Shown: piece after piece, positions 18,025-27,852 of the stretch
Layout of the letters: each line of letters begins with the position of its first letter
How positions within the stretch are numbered: the stretch's first letter is position 1
NCBI RefSeq assembly: GCF_011045015.1
Contig: NZ_JAAKZY010000015.1
Span: forward strand, 20,769-84,768
Reading direction: 5' to 3'
Length of the DNA stretch: 64,000 nucleotides
Origin: Streptomyces scabichelini
GTDB taxonomy: Bacteria; Actinomycetota; Actinomycetes; Streptomycetales; Streptomycetaceae
Translations under genes and position numbers: made by a program
Notes under the pieces: model-generated
Databases searched by the model: none
Seen by the model: the letters and a program-made list of their open reading frames with translations, nothing else
Told to the model about the DNA's origin: nothing

Positions 18025-18095
18025 CTCGGGCTTCAGCCTTCTCTCGTACTGTCCTGCTGCGTACCTTGCCCCGCTGCCGGTCCCAACTTAATTGA

Positions 18096-18338
18096 TCAGG
18101 ACTTGACGTGAGCTGTCGTCCCACCGTCGTCCGGCACAACAACAGATACGTCCGGCTTGAGCGCAGGTATCAGGGCGATGACAGTGAGCACGAAGAACGC
18201 AGCCACCGGCGGCGCGCAGCGGTGACCGACGCGGTCAGCAGCGGTTCGTCGGTGAGCGCGGCGGCGAGCACAGATAACGCGGGCGCCGCCCGGGCCCACG
18301 AAGCAGATCCGGCCGGACACCACTCGGTATCCGGCCAT
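18096..18338 (-). CDS. Possible small protein, 80 aa, one hydrophobic segment
   Basis: A weak candidate. ATG 18338 follows a plausible ribosome-binding site, AGGGGG 6 nt upstream, supplied by the repeat at 18337-18380. The basic N-terminal half (ARRRAHRRTAADR) is followed by one hydrophobic stretch (PPVAAFFVLTVIALIPAL, about residues 46-63). Codon use is less GC3-biased than in neighbours, and other frames of similar length overlap. No family recognised. The rest of 18025-18385 shows no other gene. Confidence 0.3.
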   Translation of the reverse strand: MAGYRVVSGRICFVGPGGARVICARRRAHRRTAADRVGHRCAPPVAAFFVLTVIALIPALKPDVSVVVPDDGGTTAHVKS

Positions 18339-18380
18339 GGGGGTCCCCCTGCTCGAGCGAGACCGGGAGCCAGAGGGCTC
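18337..18380. repeat. Dispersed Streptomyces repeat element
   Basis: GGGGGTCCCCCTGCTCGAGC and the following ~20 bp (CGAGACCGGGAGCC) match a short element I recall seeing often in Streptomyces intergenic regions and gene starts (usually GGGGGTCCCCCTGCTCGAGCGAAGCCGAG). It lies just downstream of the rbpA stop and could also supply the ribosome-binding site of the 80-aa ORF. Confidence 0.5.
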
Positions 18381-18385
18381 AACTC

Positions 18386-18721
18386 CTAGATTTCGCCCCG
18401 CAGTTTGGCGAGCGCCTCAGCGAGGATCGCCTCGCCGTCCTCATCGCTGCGCCGCTCCCGTACGTACGCGAGGTGCGTCTTGTACGGCTCGGTGCGCGGC
18501 GGGTCCGGTGGGTTCTCCCGGTCCTGTCCAGCCGGAAAGCCGCAGCGCGGGCAGTCCCAGGTTTCGGGAACCTGCGCGTCGCTGGCGAAGCTCGGCTGCG
18601 TCTCGTGCCCGTTGGAGCACCAGAAGGAGATGCGCAGCCGCGGCGCGGACTCGCCACGCTCGGCCTCGCCCATCGGCCCCGCCCCGACCCGGCTTCCTCG
18701 GATCGCGTTGCCACTTGCCAC
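18386..18721 (-). CDS. rbpA: RNA polymerase-binding protein RbpA
   Basis: RbpA is an actinobacterial factor that binds the principal sigma factor and RNA polymerase and stabilises the open complex. The 111-aa protein starts MASGNAIRGSRVGAGPMGE (N-terminal tail and core), has the zinc-binding CSNGHETQ...WDCPRCG segment (Cys/His ligands, about residues 34-58), the basic linker, and the sigma-interacting C-terminal helices (YKTHLAYVRERRSDEDGEAILAEALAKLRGEI in outline). Start GTG 18721 follows GGGAG. Streptomyces can carry an RbpA paralogue, so this may be either copy. A vegetative-type promoter is visible upstream; I saw no sigma-R site. Confidence 0.95.
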   Translation of the reverse strand: MASGNAIRGSRVGAGPMGEAERGESAPRLRISFWCSNGHETQPSFASDAQVPETWDCPRCGFPAGQDRENPPDPPRTEPYKTHLAYVRERRSDEDGEAILAEALAKLRGEI

Positions 18722-18787
18722 GGTCGTAACTCCCTGCGTGATGGTGCCGCGAAGCGAGCCGGCGTGCCGCTTCGCTGCGAGCGCCTC

Positions 18788-18815
18788 AGTCTACGTAAGG
18801 CCCAACGCGCGTCCA
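18788..18815 (-). promoter_or_regulatory. HrdB-type promoter for rbpA
   Basis: On the minus strand TGGACG (18815-18810) and TAGACT (18793-18788) are separated by 16 bp, matching the TTGACA/TAGRNT pattern of the principal sigma factor. Predicted start near 18781 gives a leader of about 60 nt before the rbpA GTG. Confidence 0.5.
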
Positions 18816-18842
18816 GTGATTGGAGTTACACCCCACCCCGAG

Positions 18843-18901
18843 ACGCAAGCCCCATGATAGGCCGCGCCTGCGGGCGCGTACCGGACATGGGGCCTTTGCG
18901 T
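18843..18901 (-). terminator. Composite hairpin ending the glycolytic operon
   Basis: Nested stems: ACGCAA with TTGCGT, GCCCCATG (18849-18856) with CATGGGGC (18886-18893), and an inner CGCGCC/GGCGCG. It begins about 34 nt after the secG stop on the minus strand and separates that operon from the rbpA promoter. Confidence 0.7.
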
Positions 18902-18934
18902 GCGATGTGCTGTCGTACCGACGTCAGTCGCTGA

Positions 18935-19171
18935 TCAGTTGGTGACCTTCATCAGGATGCCGAGCACGACAATGCACGCAAACCACAGCAGACCGACCAC
19001 GACGGTGATGCGGTCGAGGTTGCGTTCGGCGACCGAGGAGCCGCCGACGGACGACTGCATGCCGCCACCGAACATGTCGGACAGGCCGCCGCCCTTCCCC
19101 TTGTGCATCAGCACCAGCAGCATCAACAGCAAGCTGAAGACGATCAGGGCGATCGAGAACCCCATAACCAC
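18935..19171 (-). CDS. secG: Preprotein translocase subunit SecG
   Basis: SecG is the small accessory subunit of the SecYEG channel. The 78-aa protein has two membrane helices (about residues 3-22 FSIALIVFSLLLMLLVLMH and 56-74 ITVVVGLLWFACIVVLGIL) joined by the Gly-rich cytoplasmic loop KGKGGGLSDMFGGG and a Ser-rich stretch ending in ERNLDRIT. It starts at GTG 19171 (VVMGFS) or ATG 19165. It is the last gene of the gap-pgk-tpiA-secG run, a conserved order in actinobacteria, but is separated from tpiA by a strong hairpin. Confidence 0.93.
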   Translation of the reverse strand: MVMGFSIALIVFSLLLMLLVLMHKGKGGGLSDMFGGGMQSSVGGSSVAERNLDRITVVVGLLWFACIVVLGILMKVTN

Positions 19172-19205
19172 GGCTGGACCAACTTCCTCGGACTTGTACG
19201 GACGA

Positions 19206-19243
19206 CGGGGGCCGGAGCTTCACAAGAAGCCGCCCGGCCCCCG
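19206..19243 (-). terminator. Hairpin between tpiA and secG
   Basis: CGGGGGCCGG (19206-19215) pairs with CCGGCCCCCG (19234-19243); inside it GCTTC/GAAGC form a second 5-bp stem with loop ACAA. It can end most tpiA transcripts and leave secG at a lower level or on its own promoter. Confidence 0.75.
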
Positions 19244-19275
19244 CAAGGGTACGACGTATCGCCGCTACCGCATAC

Positions 19276-20052
19276 TTACTGGTCGCGGAACCGGACGATC
19301 TTGACGAACTCGTCGGCGTCCAGCGAAGCGCCGCCGACCAGCGCGCCGTCGATGTCGGGCTTCGCCATGATCTCGGCGACGTTCCCGGACTTCACGGAAC
19401 CGCCGTACTGGATACGGACCTGGTCGGCCAGCTCCTGCGAGTACAGCTCGGCGAGCTTGCCACGGATCGCCGCGCAGACCTCCTGGGCGTCGTCGGCGCC
19501 GCAGACCTTGCCGGTGCCGATGGCCCAGACAGGCTCGTACGCGACCACGATGGACTCGACCTGCTCGGCCGGTACGTCCTTGAGGGCGCCCTCGACCTGG
19601 GCGAGCGTGTGCGTGACGTGGTTGCCCGCCTCGCGGACCTCCAGCTCCTCGCCCACGCACAGGATCGGCGTGAGGCCGTGCTTGAAGGCGGCCTTGACCT
19701 TGGCGTTGCAGAGCTCGTCGGTCTCGTTGTGGTACTGCCGGCGCTCGGAGTGGCCGATCGCCACGTACGTGCACTTCAGCTTGGCCAGCATCGAGCCGGA
19801 GATCTCGCCGGTGTAGGCGCCGGAGTCGTGCGCCGAGATGTCCTGGGCGCCGTACTTGATCTTGAGTTTGTCGCCGTCGACCAGCGTCTGCACGGAGCGC
19901 AGGTCGGTGAAGGGCGGCAGGACGGCGACCTCGACGGCCTCGTAGTCCTTGTCGGCCAGGGCGAAGGCGAGCTTCTGGACGTGCGCGATGGCCTCGAGGT
20001 GGTTGAGGTTCATCTTCCAGTTGCCCGCCATCAGCGGCGTGCGCGCGGTCAT
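19276..20052 (-). CDS. tpiA: Triosephosphate isomerase
   Basis: TpiA interconverts dihydroxyacetone phosphate and glyceraldehyde 3-P. The 258-aa TIM barrel has the substrate-binding MAGNWKMN, the electrophile His in AIGHSERRQ (about residue 100), the catalytic Glu in [15 protein letters not shown] (about 172), and the phosphate-binding YGGSVKSGN and [13 protein letters not shown] 20052 begins 5 bp after the pgk stop, with its GGAGG inside the end of pgk, so the two are translationally linked. Confidence 0.97.
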   Translation of the reverse strand: MTARTPLMAGNWKMNLNHLEAIAHVQKLAFALADKDYEAVEVAVLPPFTDLRSVQTLVDGDKLKIKYGAQDISAHDSGAYTGEISGSMLAKLKCTYVAIGHSERRQYHNETDELCNAKVKAAFKHGLTPILCVGEELEVREAGNHVTHTLAQVEGALKDVPAEQVESIVVAYEPVWAIGTGKVCGADDAQEVCAAIRGKLAELYSQELADQVRIQYGGSVKSGNVAEIMAKPDIDGALVGGASLDADEFVKIVRFRDQ

Positions 20053-20057
20053 GTGGG

Positions 20058-21269
20058 TCAGTCCTCCAGTGCGGCGAGGCCGGGGAGCGTCTTGCCCTCG
20101 AGGTATTCGAGGGAGGCGCCGCCGCCGGTCGAAATGTGGCCGAATGCCGTCTCGTCGAAGCCCAGGATGCGGACGGCCGCGGCGGAGTCGCCGCCGCCGA
20201 CGACCGTGAAGGCCGGGGAGTCGAGAAGGGCCTGGGCGACCGACTTGGTGCCCTCGGCGTAGTCGGGGTGCTCGAAGACGCCCATGGGACCGTTCCAGAA
20301 GACGGTGGCGGCGTCGGCGAGCTTCGAGGCGTACAGCTTGCGGGACTCAGGGCCGATGTCGAGGCCCATCTGGTCGGCCGGGATGGCGTCCGCGGCGACG
20401 GTGGTGGGATTGGCCGGCGCCTTGGTCTTCAGGTCCGGGAACTCGGACCCGACCAGCGCGTCGACGGGCAGGACCAGCTCGACACCAGACTTCTCGGCGC
20501 GCTCGATGTACTCGATGACGACCGGGATCTGGTCCTCCTGGAGGAGAGAGCTGCCGATCTCGTACCCCTTGGCCTTGAGGAAGGTGTACGCCATGCCGCC
20601 GCCGATCAGCAGCCGGTCGGCCTTGCCCAGGAGCTGGTCGATGACGGCGAGCTTGTCGGAGACCTTGGCGCCGCCGAGCGCGACGACATAGGGGCGCTTG
20701 ACGTCCTCGGTGAGCTTCTTCAGGACGCCGACTTCGGTGGCGATGAGGTGGCCGGCGTAGTGCGGAAGGCGTGCCGGAAGGTCGTACACGGAGGCGTGCT
20801 TGCGGTGCACCGCGCCGAAACCGTCGCCTACGTAGGCATCGGCCAGGGCCGCCAGCTGGTCCGCGAACTCGCCGCGCTCGGTGTCGTCCTTCGACGTCTC
20901 ACCGGCGTTGAAGCGCAGGTTCTCGATGACCGCGACCTGGCCGGGCTGCAGGCCGTTCACGGCGTCGTGGGCGGCGGGGCCGACGGTGTCCTGGGCGAAC
21001 GCGACGGGCGCGCCGAGGAGTTCACCGAGCCGTTCGGCGGCGGGCAGCAGCGAGAACACCGGGTCCGGGGCGCCCTTGGGGCGGCCCAGGTGCGAGGCGA
21101 CGACCACCTTGGCGCCCGCCTCCGCGAGGGCCCTGACGGTGGGCAGCACGGCGCGGATGCGGCCGTCGTCGGTGATGCGGCCGTCGGCCAGCGGCACGTT
21201 CAGGTCGGCGCGCACGAAGACCCGCTTGCCGTCCACGCCTTCGGAGAGGAGTTCGTCGATCGTCTTCAT
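20058..21269 (-). CDS. pgk: Phosphoglycerate kinase
   Basis: Pgk makes ATP from 1,3-bisphosphoglycerate. The 403-aa length is standard. Motifs: [15 protein letters not shown] near the N terminus, [60 protein letters not shown] and the Gly-rich [15 protein letters not shown]. Start ATG 21269 ([11 protein letters not shown]) follows AGGAG by 8 nt; an in-frame extension to 21320 includes a palindrome and is not expected to be coding. Confidence 0.97.
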   Translation of the reverse strand: MKTIDELLSEGVDGKRVFVRADLNVPLADGRITDDGRIRAVLPTVRALAEAGAKVVVASHLGRPKGAPDPVFSLLPAAERLGELLGAPVAFAQDTVGPAAHDAVNGLQPGQVAVIENLRFNAGETSKDDTERGEFADQLAALADAYVGDGFGAVHRKHASVYDLPARLPHYAGHLIATEVGVLKKLTEDVKRPYVVALGGAKVSDKLAVIDQLLGKADRLLIGGGMAYTFLKAKGYEIGSSLLQEDQIPVVIEYIERAEKSGVELVLPVDALVGSEFPDLKTKAPANPTTVAADAIPADQMGLDIGPESRKLYASKLADAATVFWNGPMGVFEHPDYAEGTKSVAQALLDSPAFTVVGGGDSAAAVRILGFDETAFGHISTGGGASLEYLEGKTLPGLAALED

Positions 21270-21304
21270 AAAGGGACTCCTGGAGAGCTCTGTTGTCCTG
21301 GAGG

Positions 21305-21318
21305 GCTGATCGATCAGC
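21305..21318. promoter_or_regulatory. 14-bp perfect palindrome upstream of pgk
   Basis: GCTGATCGATCAGC is perfectly self-complementary and lies 36-49 bp upstream of the pgk ATG, just after the gap/pgk hairpin. It is a plausible regulator site for a pgk-specific promoter; no protein is identified. Confidence 0.45.
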
Positions 21319-21324
21319 ACGTGA

Positions 21325-21368
21325 CACAGGGCTCGGGCAGCACTTCTTTGCGCTGCCCGAGCCCTGTG
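21325..21368 (-). terminator. 17-bp stem hairpin between gap and pgk
   Basis: CACAGGGCTCGGGCAGC (21325-21341) pairs perfectly with 21352-21368 around a 10-nt loop. It lies 28 bp past the gap stop. It can act as a partial terminator or processing site, which fits the usual excess of gap over pgk expression. Confidence 0.8.
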
Positions 21369-21395
21369 CTCACATCGAGGTGCCTGCTCTGGGAC

Positions 21396-22481
<1,086 letters not shown>

Positions 22482-22533
22482 CTACCTCCCTGAGGCCCAC
22501 GGAGTGACATCGAGAGGGCCCATACACGGCACG

Positions 22534-22567
22534 GCGGTCCGTACCCACCAGTAGGGGTACGGACCGC
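22534..22567 (-). terminator. Hairpin downstream of the carboxypeptidase gene
   Basis: GCGGTCCGTACCC (22534-22546) pairs perfectly with 22555-22567 around an 8-nt loop. It lies 67-100 nt past the carboxypeptidase stop on the minus strand and upstream of gap, insulating the two. Confidence 0.75.
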
Positions 22568-22606
22568 CCGGGCACCGAGGCCCGAAGAGAGGACTGACTT
22601 CGTATT

Positions 22607-22645
22607 GTCAGCCCTTCCTGTCAGCCGTTCCTGTCAGCCCTTCAG
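22607..22645. repeat. 13-bp tandem repeat, three copies, at the carboxypeptidase stop
   Basis: GTCAGCCCTTCCT, GTCAGCCGTTCCT and GTCAGCCCTTCAG follow each other at 22607, 22620 and 22633. The third includes the gene's own stop (TCA 22634-22636); the other two repeat it downstream, giving three TGA triplets on the minus strand. Confidence 0.85.
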
Positions 22646-25588
22646 TGCTGCCAGCGCCTTGCCGAGCAGAGCCGTGCGGTCGGCCGCCGCGGTGACGTGC
22701 TCCAGGCCGAAGCCGAGCAGCACGGTGTCACGCGTGGTGACCGCTGCGTACGTCTTGAAGAGCTCGCCGGTACGTCCCCAGTCCCGGGCGACCGCGGGGC
22801 TGCCCGCGGGCGGACCGGGCACGTTCCAGGCCCCGAGCGACGACTCGAAGCCCTCGGTCTCGCCTGCCGTGCCGCCGATCACTACGGAGGCGTTGTCGGC
22901 GAGGACGCCACGGCCTGCGGCGGAGCCGTCGCTGATATAGCTCAACGAGATCTCCACCGCCTTTCCGGCGTACGCGGAGAGATCGAAGTTGACCTCCTGC
23001 CAGCCCTCGGAGTTCCCGGTGAGGCTGTTCCAGGAACCGCTCGTGCCGGTCGGCGTGCAGCCGGCCGGGCCCCGGGTCAGATAGCGCTTGAGGGCGGGGT
23101 GCTGCTGGATGAAGTACCCGGCCTCGCACTCGGCGGGCACCGCGGTGCTGGTGGCGCCGCCCTTCTCCGGGAGTGTGGTCCAGTCGTCGGCCCCGGCCGT
23201 GTGCGCTTCGAGCACCGCGTGGTCGTAGCCCGGCTCGGTCTCCCACAGGAGCCGCGTGCGCAGGGCGGGCGCGTCCGCCGCGCTCACTCCGGTGAGGTCG
23301 ATGGTGCGGGTCAGGCGGTTCCAGGCCAGGTCGGAGTGGGTGACGGCCGCCATGTACGCGCCTTCGTAGGGGCCGTACGGGTTGACGCTCCCGGGGTACT
23401 GGCCCGCTCCCGCACTCGCGAACTGCGGGTACTTGTCCGCGGGCAGGGTGTCGGAGGTGACGGCGTACGCTCCGGCCGCGTTCAGCGGATTGCCGGGCGC
23501 GTCACCGAGCGCGCCGGCGGCGCCCGTCAGCTTTCCGGAACCGTCGAACGCCTTGGCGCCCGGAGTCGTCGTGCGCGAGAAGGCGCCGAGGTAGTACTGG
23601 CTGAAGTCGTTCGTCGTGGCGCCCGGCAGGGCGACGGTTCCGCCCGCCTGCTCGCCCGCCTCGACCAGCTTGCCGCCCTCGTTGAGGTAGGCACGCAGCT
23701 GCAGCTGAGTGGCGGAGCCGGGGCGGTCGGCGCCCGTGTAGTGGACGACCGTCCTGAAGTGGCCGAGGACCCCGAGCGCGTCCGGTGCGCCCTGTGTGGC
23801 GACGTCCCAGACCAGCGGCTTGCGGCCGTTGGCCTTCAAGGCGTCGACGTAGGTCTGGGCCTGGGTGGCGGCGGCGCCCTCCTCGGCGACCACCAGCGTG
23901 TCGGCGCGCGGCCGTTCGGCGACCGTGTACGTGAAGTGCTCGCTGGAGGTGGGCTTTCCCCTCCGGGTCTCGCCGGTGAACCAGACCTCGACCTTGTCGC
24001 CCGGCTCGCCGTCCTGGACCTGCGCCCGGTACTCGTCGAAGTGGAGGTTGTCCTCGCCTCCGAAGGTCTCGCCGCCGTCCCAGGCCTTGAGTGCCTGGTC
24101 GTGCGTACGGCCGCCGTTGACGCGGTACTTGAGCTCCTTGTCGCGTACGGACTTGCGGGCGACGACGGAGATCTCCTGGTCGGCGCCGCGCGAGTACGAC
24201 GTCGTGAAGGTGGCCGGGGTGAAGTCCGGGGCGTCGATGCCGACCGGGGACTTGGGCTGGTCGGGCCGGGCGGCGGCCTCGCCTACGGAGAGCGCGAACG
24301 GGATGTTCTTCTCGAACTCCTGCCGGATCAGCTTCTCGTCGTCCGGGAAGGTGAAGATCGACTCGCAGTCCGCCGCGTTCCAGGCGTCGTTCGGGTCGAC
24401 GTTCGACGCGGTCTGGCAGGTCGACATCTCGGGGGTGAACATCGAGAGGCCGTTGACGTTGGACGCGTGACCGTCAGCCTCGCCGTTGGTCGTGTAGAGC
24501 TCGGAGGAGACCTGCGGGCGGTAGCCGGGGATCGCCGGCTTCTCGGGCGTTCCGGCGAGGGACTTGTAGACCACGTCGTCGGGGCTCGGCGTCGCCACCT
24601 GCCAGCCGACTCCGTAGAGGATCAGTTCGGCGGCGGAGTGGTAGTTGATGCCGTACTCGAAGCCGATGCGCTTCTGGAACGAGTCCAGGGCCTTGGTCTC
24701 GGGCTCGGAGCCCGGGCTCGCGCCGCGGTAGGTCTGGCTCGTGGGGTACGGGGACGAACCCTCGTTGTCATAGCCCCACTTGTAGGCGAAGTTGCGGTTG
24801 AGGTCGACGCCGTCGCCGGTGGTCCAGGCGCCGTCGCCGTTGACGTCCCGCATGTTCTTGCGCCACTGACGGTCGCCCTCGGGCTTGAACGTCCAGTCGT
24901 AGCCGTCGGGGTTGGCGGAGAGGACGAACCACAGCTCGGTGGAGTCCACGAGCTTGGTGATCCGCTGGTCCTTGCCGTAGTTGTCGAGGTAGTGGTGCAT
25001 CAGGCGCCGGTTCATCTCCGGCGTGATCCACTCACGGGCGTGCTGGTTGGACATGTACAGCACGGAGGGCTTGGCGCCGTCCTTGGTCTTCTTGGCGCCC
25101 TTGGTGAGCTTGAGGGCCAGGATGTCCTGTCCCTGGACGGACTTGCCGATGGAGACGACCTTGGTGAGGGACGGATGCTTCTGCCCCGTCCTGACGATCT
25201 CCTCCTTGAGGTTGCCCTTTCCGCTGTACGGCCGGTAGACACCGTCCCCCGCGGCCGCCACACGCGCGCGTGCCTTGGCCGAGAGCTTGTGCTCGGTGAG
25301 GTCGACGCCCTTCTTCTCCAGTTGCCCGGCCTGCTTGTCGGTGAGGTACACCTCGACCGTGGCCGTGCCCTTCTCGGGTGCCTGCTCCCCCAGTTCGTGT
25401 CCGTCCTGGCCGGCCGCGAGAAGCAGGGGTAACTGTTCCTTCGTGACGTCGGCACGGAAGATCTTGACCTCGTCCGCGCCCGGGTCGGGTTGCGCACTGG
25501 CGTCGTCCGCCTGCGCCATGGGCGCCAGCCCCGCCCCGCCCAGCAACAGCGCACCGACAGCGAGGATCGATCTCGCTCTTCGTCTCAT
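22634..25588 (-). CDS. Secreted zinc carboxypeptidase (M14) with C-terminal beta domains
   Basis: A 984-aa exported metallocarboxypeptidase. The signal peptide is MRRRARS followed by a hydrophobic core, with likely cleavage after AQA near residue 27. The M14 domain (about residues 110-430) has the zinc motif QHAREW...E, the Arg/Asn block DLNRNF, the third ligand in INYHSAAE, and the late Glu in FTPEMSTC. The remaining ~550 residues include a Thr/Gly-rich region and a domain like those of immune-inhibitor-A-type peptidases (SYISDGSAAGRGVLADN). Start ATG 25588 follows AGGGGGG. Leu codon 53 is TTA (25432-25430), so expression may need bldA tRNA, fitting a developmentally timed exoenzyme. Confidence 0.92.
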   Translation of the reverse strand: MRRRARSILAVGALLLGGAGLAPMAQADDASAQPDPGADEVKIFRADVTKEQLPLLLAAGQDGHELGEQAPEKGTATVEVYLTDKQAGQLEKKGVDLTEHKLSAKARARVAAAGDGVYRPYSGKGNLKEEIVRTGQKHPSLTKVVSIGKSVQGQDILALKLTKGAKKTKDGAKPSVLYMSNQHAREWITPEMNRRLMHHYLDNYGKDQRITKLVDSTELWFVLSANPDGYDWTFKPEGDRQWRKNMRDVNGDGAWTTGDGVDLNRNFAYKWGYDNEGSSPYPTSQTYRGASPGSEPETKALDSFQKRIGFEYGINYHSAAELILYGVGWQVATPSPDDVVYKSLAGTPEKPAIPGYRPQVSSELYTTNGEADGHASNVNGLSMFTPEMSTCQTASNVDPNDAWNAADCESIFTFPDDEKLIRQEFEKNIPFALSVGEAAARPDQPKSPVGIDAPDFTPATFTTSYSRGADQEISVVARKSVRDKELKYRVNGGRTHDQALKAWDGGETFGGEDNLHFDEYRAQVQDGEPGDKVEVWFTGETRRGKPTSSEHFTYTVAERPRADTLVVAEEGAAATQAQTYVDALKANGRKPLVWDVATQGAPDALGVLGHFRTVVHYTGADRPGSATQLQLRAYLNEGGKLVEAGEQAGGTVALPGATTNDFSQYYLGAFSRTTTPGAKAFDGSGKLTGAAGALGDAPGNPLNAAGAYAVTSDTLPADKYPQFASAGAGQYPGSVNPYGPYEGAYMAAVTHSDLAWNRLTRTIDLTGVSAADAPALRTRLLWETEPGYDHAVLEAHTAGADDWTTLPEKGGATSTAVPAECEAGYFIQQHPALKRYLTRGPAGCTPTGTSGSWNSLTGNSEGWQEVNFDLSAYAGKAVEISLSYISDGSAAGRGVLADNASVVIGGTAGETEGFESSLGAWNVPGPPAGSPAVARDWGRTGELFKTYAAVTTRDTVLLGFGLEHVTAAADRTALLGKALAALKG

Positions 25589-25686
25589 GAGCCCCCCTTG
25601 CAGTAGTTCGCCACAGCAGCGAACAGGTGCCAGGCTCATGACACTTCAGGGTCGAGTCAAGAGCGCCTTAAGGCCAGACAAGAGGG

Positions 25687-25749
25687 CTCAAAGGCAGACG
25701 AACGCCGGTGCCGACGATCCCATGTGGGCGTCAGCACCGGCGCTTTGAG
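25687..25749 (-). terminator. Terminator-like hairpin after whiA
   Basis: CGCCGGTGC (25703-25711) pairs with GCACCGGCG (25734-25742), extended by GACG/CGTC after one mismatch. Outer arms CTCAAAG (25687-25693) and CTTTGAG (25743-25749) also pair. It lies 55-120 nt past the whiA stop. Confidence 0.7.
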
Positions 25750-25804
25750 TCAAAGGATCCCATTGGTCCCGTTGGTCCCGTACGGCCATATCGGCCCGCG
25801 GGAG

Positions 25805-26794
25805 TCAGCCCACGAGGTTGTCGGCCAGTTCCTCGGAGAGGGTGGACTCCGTCCCCGGGATGCCCAGGTCCTGGGCCTTCTTGTCGGCCATGGCGAGCAG
25901 TCTGCGGATACGGCCGGCGACGGCGTCCTTGGTCAGCGGCGGGTCGGCGAGCGCGCCCAACTCCTCCAGGGAGGCCTGCTTGTGCTCCATGCGCAGCCGT
26001 CCGGCAGCGGCGAGGTGCTCCGGGACCTCGTCGCCGAGGATCTCCAGAGCGCGCTGTACGCGGGCTCCCGCGGCGACGGCGGCGCGGGCCGAGCGGCGCA
26101 GATTGGCGTCGTCGAAGTTGGCGAGGCGGTTGGCGGTGGCGCGCACTTCGCGCCGCATGCGCCGCTCCTCCCAGGCGAGCACGGACTCGTGGGCGCCGAG
26201 GCGGGTCAGCAGGGCGCCGATCGCGTCACCGTCGCGGACGACGACCCGGTCGACGCCGCGCACCTCGCGGGCCTTGCTGGCGATCTGGAGTCTGCGGGCC
26301 GCGCCGACCAGCGCGAGCGCCGCCTCGGGGCCGGGGCAGGTCACCTCCAGGGAGGACGACCGGCCCGGTTCGGTCAGCGAGCCGTGCGCCAGGAACGCTC
26401 CGCGCCAGGCGGCCTCGGCGTCGCAGGTGGCCCCCGAGACCACCTGCGGAGGCAGCCCCCGGATCGGACGTCCACGGCCGTCGACGAGCCCCGTCTGGCG
26501 GGCCAGCTGGTCGCCGCCCGCGACGACGCGGACGACATAGCGCGAGCCGCGGCGCAGGCCGCCGGGAGCCATCACGATCAGCTCGGAGCTGTGGCCGAAG
26601 ATCTCCAGGATGTCCCGTTTGAGGCGGCGCGCCGCCATCGCGGTGTCCAGCTCCGCCTCGATCACGATTCGGCCGCTCACCAGGTGGAGGCCGCCGGCGA
26701 ACCGCAGGATGGCGGATACCTCCGCCTTTCTGCAGCAGGTCCGGGTGACGGGGAGCCGGGAGATCTCGTCCTTCACCGCTGCCGTCATCGCCAT
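25805..26794 (-). CDS. whiA: Sporulation regulator WhiA
   Basis: WhiA is a DNA-binding protein that, with WhiB, switches Streptomyces aerial hyphae into septation. The 329-aa protein has the N-terminal degenerate LAGLIDADG homing-endonuclease-like domain ([32 protein letters not shown]) and the C-terminal HTH ([27 protein letters not shown] in outline). The sequence follows S. coelicolor WhiA almost residue for residue as I recall it. ATG 26794 has AAGGA 7 nt upstream; ATG 26788 would give an exact ATGA overlap with yvcK. It is the last gene of uvrC-rapZ-yvcK-whiA. Confidence 0.97.
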   Translation of the reverse strand: MAMTAAVKDEISRLPVTRTCCRKAEVSAILRFAGGLHLVSGRIVIEAELDTAMAARRLKRDILEIFGHSSELIVMAPGGLRRGSRYVVRVVAGGDQLARQTGLVDGRGRPIRGLPPQVVSGATCDAEAAWRGAFLAHGSLTEPGRSSSLEVTCPGPEAALALVGAARRLQIASKAREVRGVDRVVVRDGDAIGALLTRLGAHESVLAWEERRMRREVRATANRLANFDDANLRRSARAAVAAGARVQRALEILGDEVPEHLAAAGRLRMEHKQASLEELGALADPPLTKDAVAGRIRRLLAMADKKAQDLGIPGTESTLSEELADNLVG

Positions 26795-27852
26795 GGGCCG
26801 ATCCTTCCATGCATCCGAAAAATACGGTCGTACGCGGCGGCCAACAGCTCCGGGTCGTGCCTTGGAGACCCATCGGTCCGGGCCACCGGCGCCAGCTCGA
26901 CCGCGGCCCCGAACCGCTGGGCGGCTTCGGTGAGTAAATCGCGGTCGGGCACGGCGGCCTCGTCGGCCAGTACCACGTCCAGGGCGAGTTTAGGGGCGTG
27001 TCGTCCCAAAACCTCCAAATGACGCTGCGGGGAGAAGCCTTCGGTTTCTCCGGGCTGCGGGGCGAGGTTCAGGGAGAGCACCCGGCGCGCCTTCGTCTCG
27101 GTGAGGGCGTCGAGCAGCTCGGGCACGAGCAGGTGCGGGATCACCGAGGAGAACCAGGAGCCGGGGCCGAGGACCACCCAGTCCGCGTCGAGGACCGCCG
27201 CGACGGCCTCGGGGACGGCGGGCGGGTCGTGCGGCACGAGGTGCACGGACTGCACCTCGCCGGTTGTGAGGGCGACGGTGGCCTGGCCGCGTACCGTTTC
27301 GATGTCGTCGGGCCGCTCCGCGTCGTGCCCCTTGACCAGGGCCTGGAGCTCCAGGGGTACGGCGGACATGGGCAGCACGCGCCCCTGGGCGCCCAGGAGC
27401 TTGCCGACCAGGTCAAGGGCCTGGACATGATCGCCGAGCTGCTCCCAGAGGGCGACGATCAGCAGGTTGCCGACCGCGTGTTCGTGCAGGTCGCCCTGGG
27501 ACTGGAAGCGGTGCTGGATGACACGGGCCCAGGTCTGGCCCCAGTCGTCGTCGCCGCACAGGGCCGCGAGGGCCTTGCGCAGATCGCCGGGCGGGAGCAC
27601 GCCCAGCTCGTCCCGGAGGCGGCCGCTGGAGCCGCCGTCGTCGGCGACCGTGACGACCGCGGTGAGGTCGCCGGTGATGCGGCGCAGGGCGGCGAGCGAG
27701 GCGGACAGGCCCATGCCGCCGCCGAGCGCGACGACCTTGGGCTGCGCGCCGCGGCGGCGCGGCTTGCCCCCGCGCGCCTCGGAGGGCTTGCCGCCGCGGC
27801 CTTCGGGACCGATCCGGCGCAGCCTGCTCAGCCGCAGAGTACGACCCGTCAT
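26785..27852 (-). CDS. yvcK: YvcK/GlmR-type (CofD-like) protein
   Basis: This 355-aa cytosolic protein belongs to the gluconeogenesis-factor/CofD-like family, which in Bacillus influences cell-wall precursor supply and binds UDP-GlcNAc. Motifs: [17 protein letters not shown] (about residue 40), [25 protein letters not shown] (in part), [14 protein letters not shown] and [18 protein letters not shown]. The N-terminal ~35 residues are basic and Gly-rich. ATG 27852 overlaps the rapZ stop (ATGA). Codon 306 is TTA (26937-26935), unexpected in a housekeeping operon gene, and could make its translation, and coupling into whiA, sensitive to bldA. Confidence 0.92.
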   Translation of the reverse strand: MTGRTLRLSRLRRIGPEGRGGKPSEARGGKPRRRGAQPKVVALGGGMGLSASLAALRRITGDLTAVVTVADDGGSSGRLRDELGVLPPGDLRKALAALCGDDDWGQTWARVIQHRFQSQGDLHEHAVGNLLIVALWEQLGDHVQALDLVGKLLGAQGRVLPMSAVPLELQALVKGHDAERPDDIETVRGQATVALTTGEVQSVHLVPHDPPAVPEAVAAVLDADWVVLGPGSWFSSVIPHLLVPELLDALTETKARRVLSLNLAPQPGETEGFSPQRHLEVLGRHAPKLALDVVLADEAAVPDRDLLTEAAQRFGAAVELAPVARTDGSPRHDPELLAAAYDRIFRMHGRIGPWR

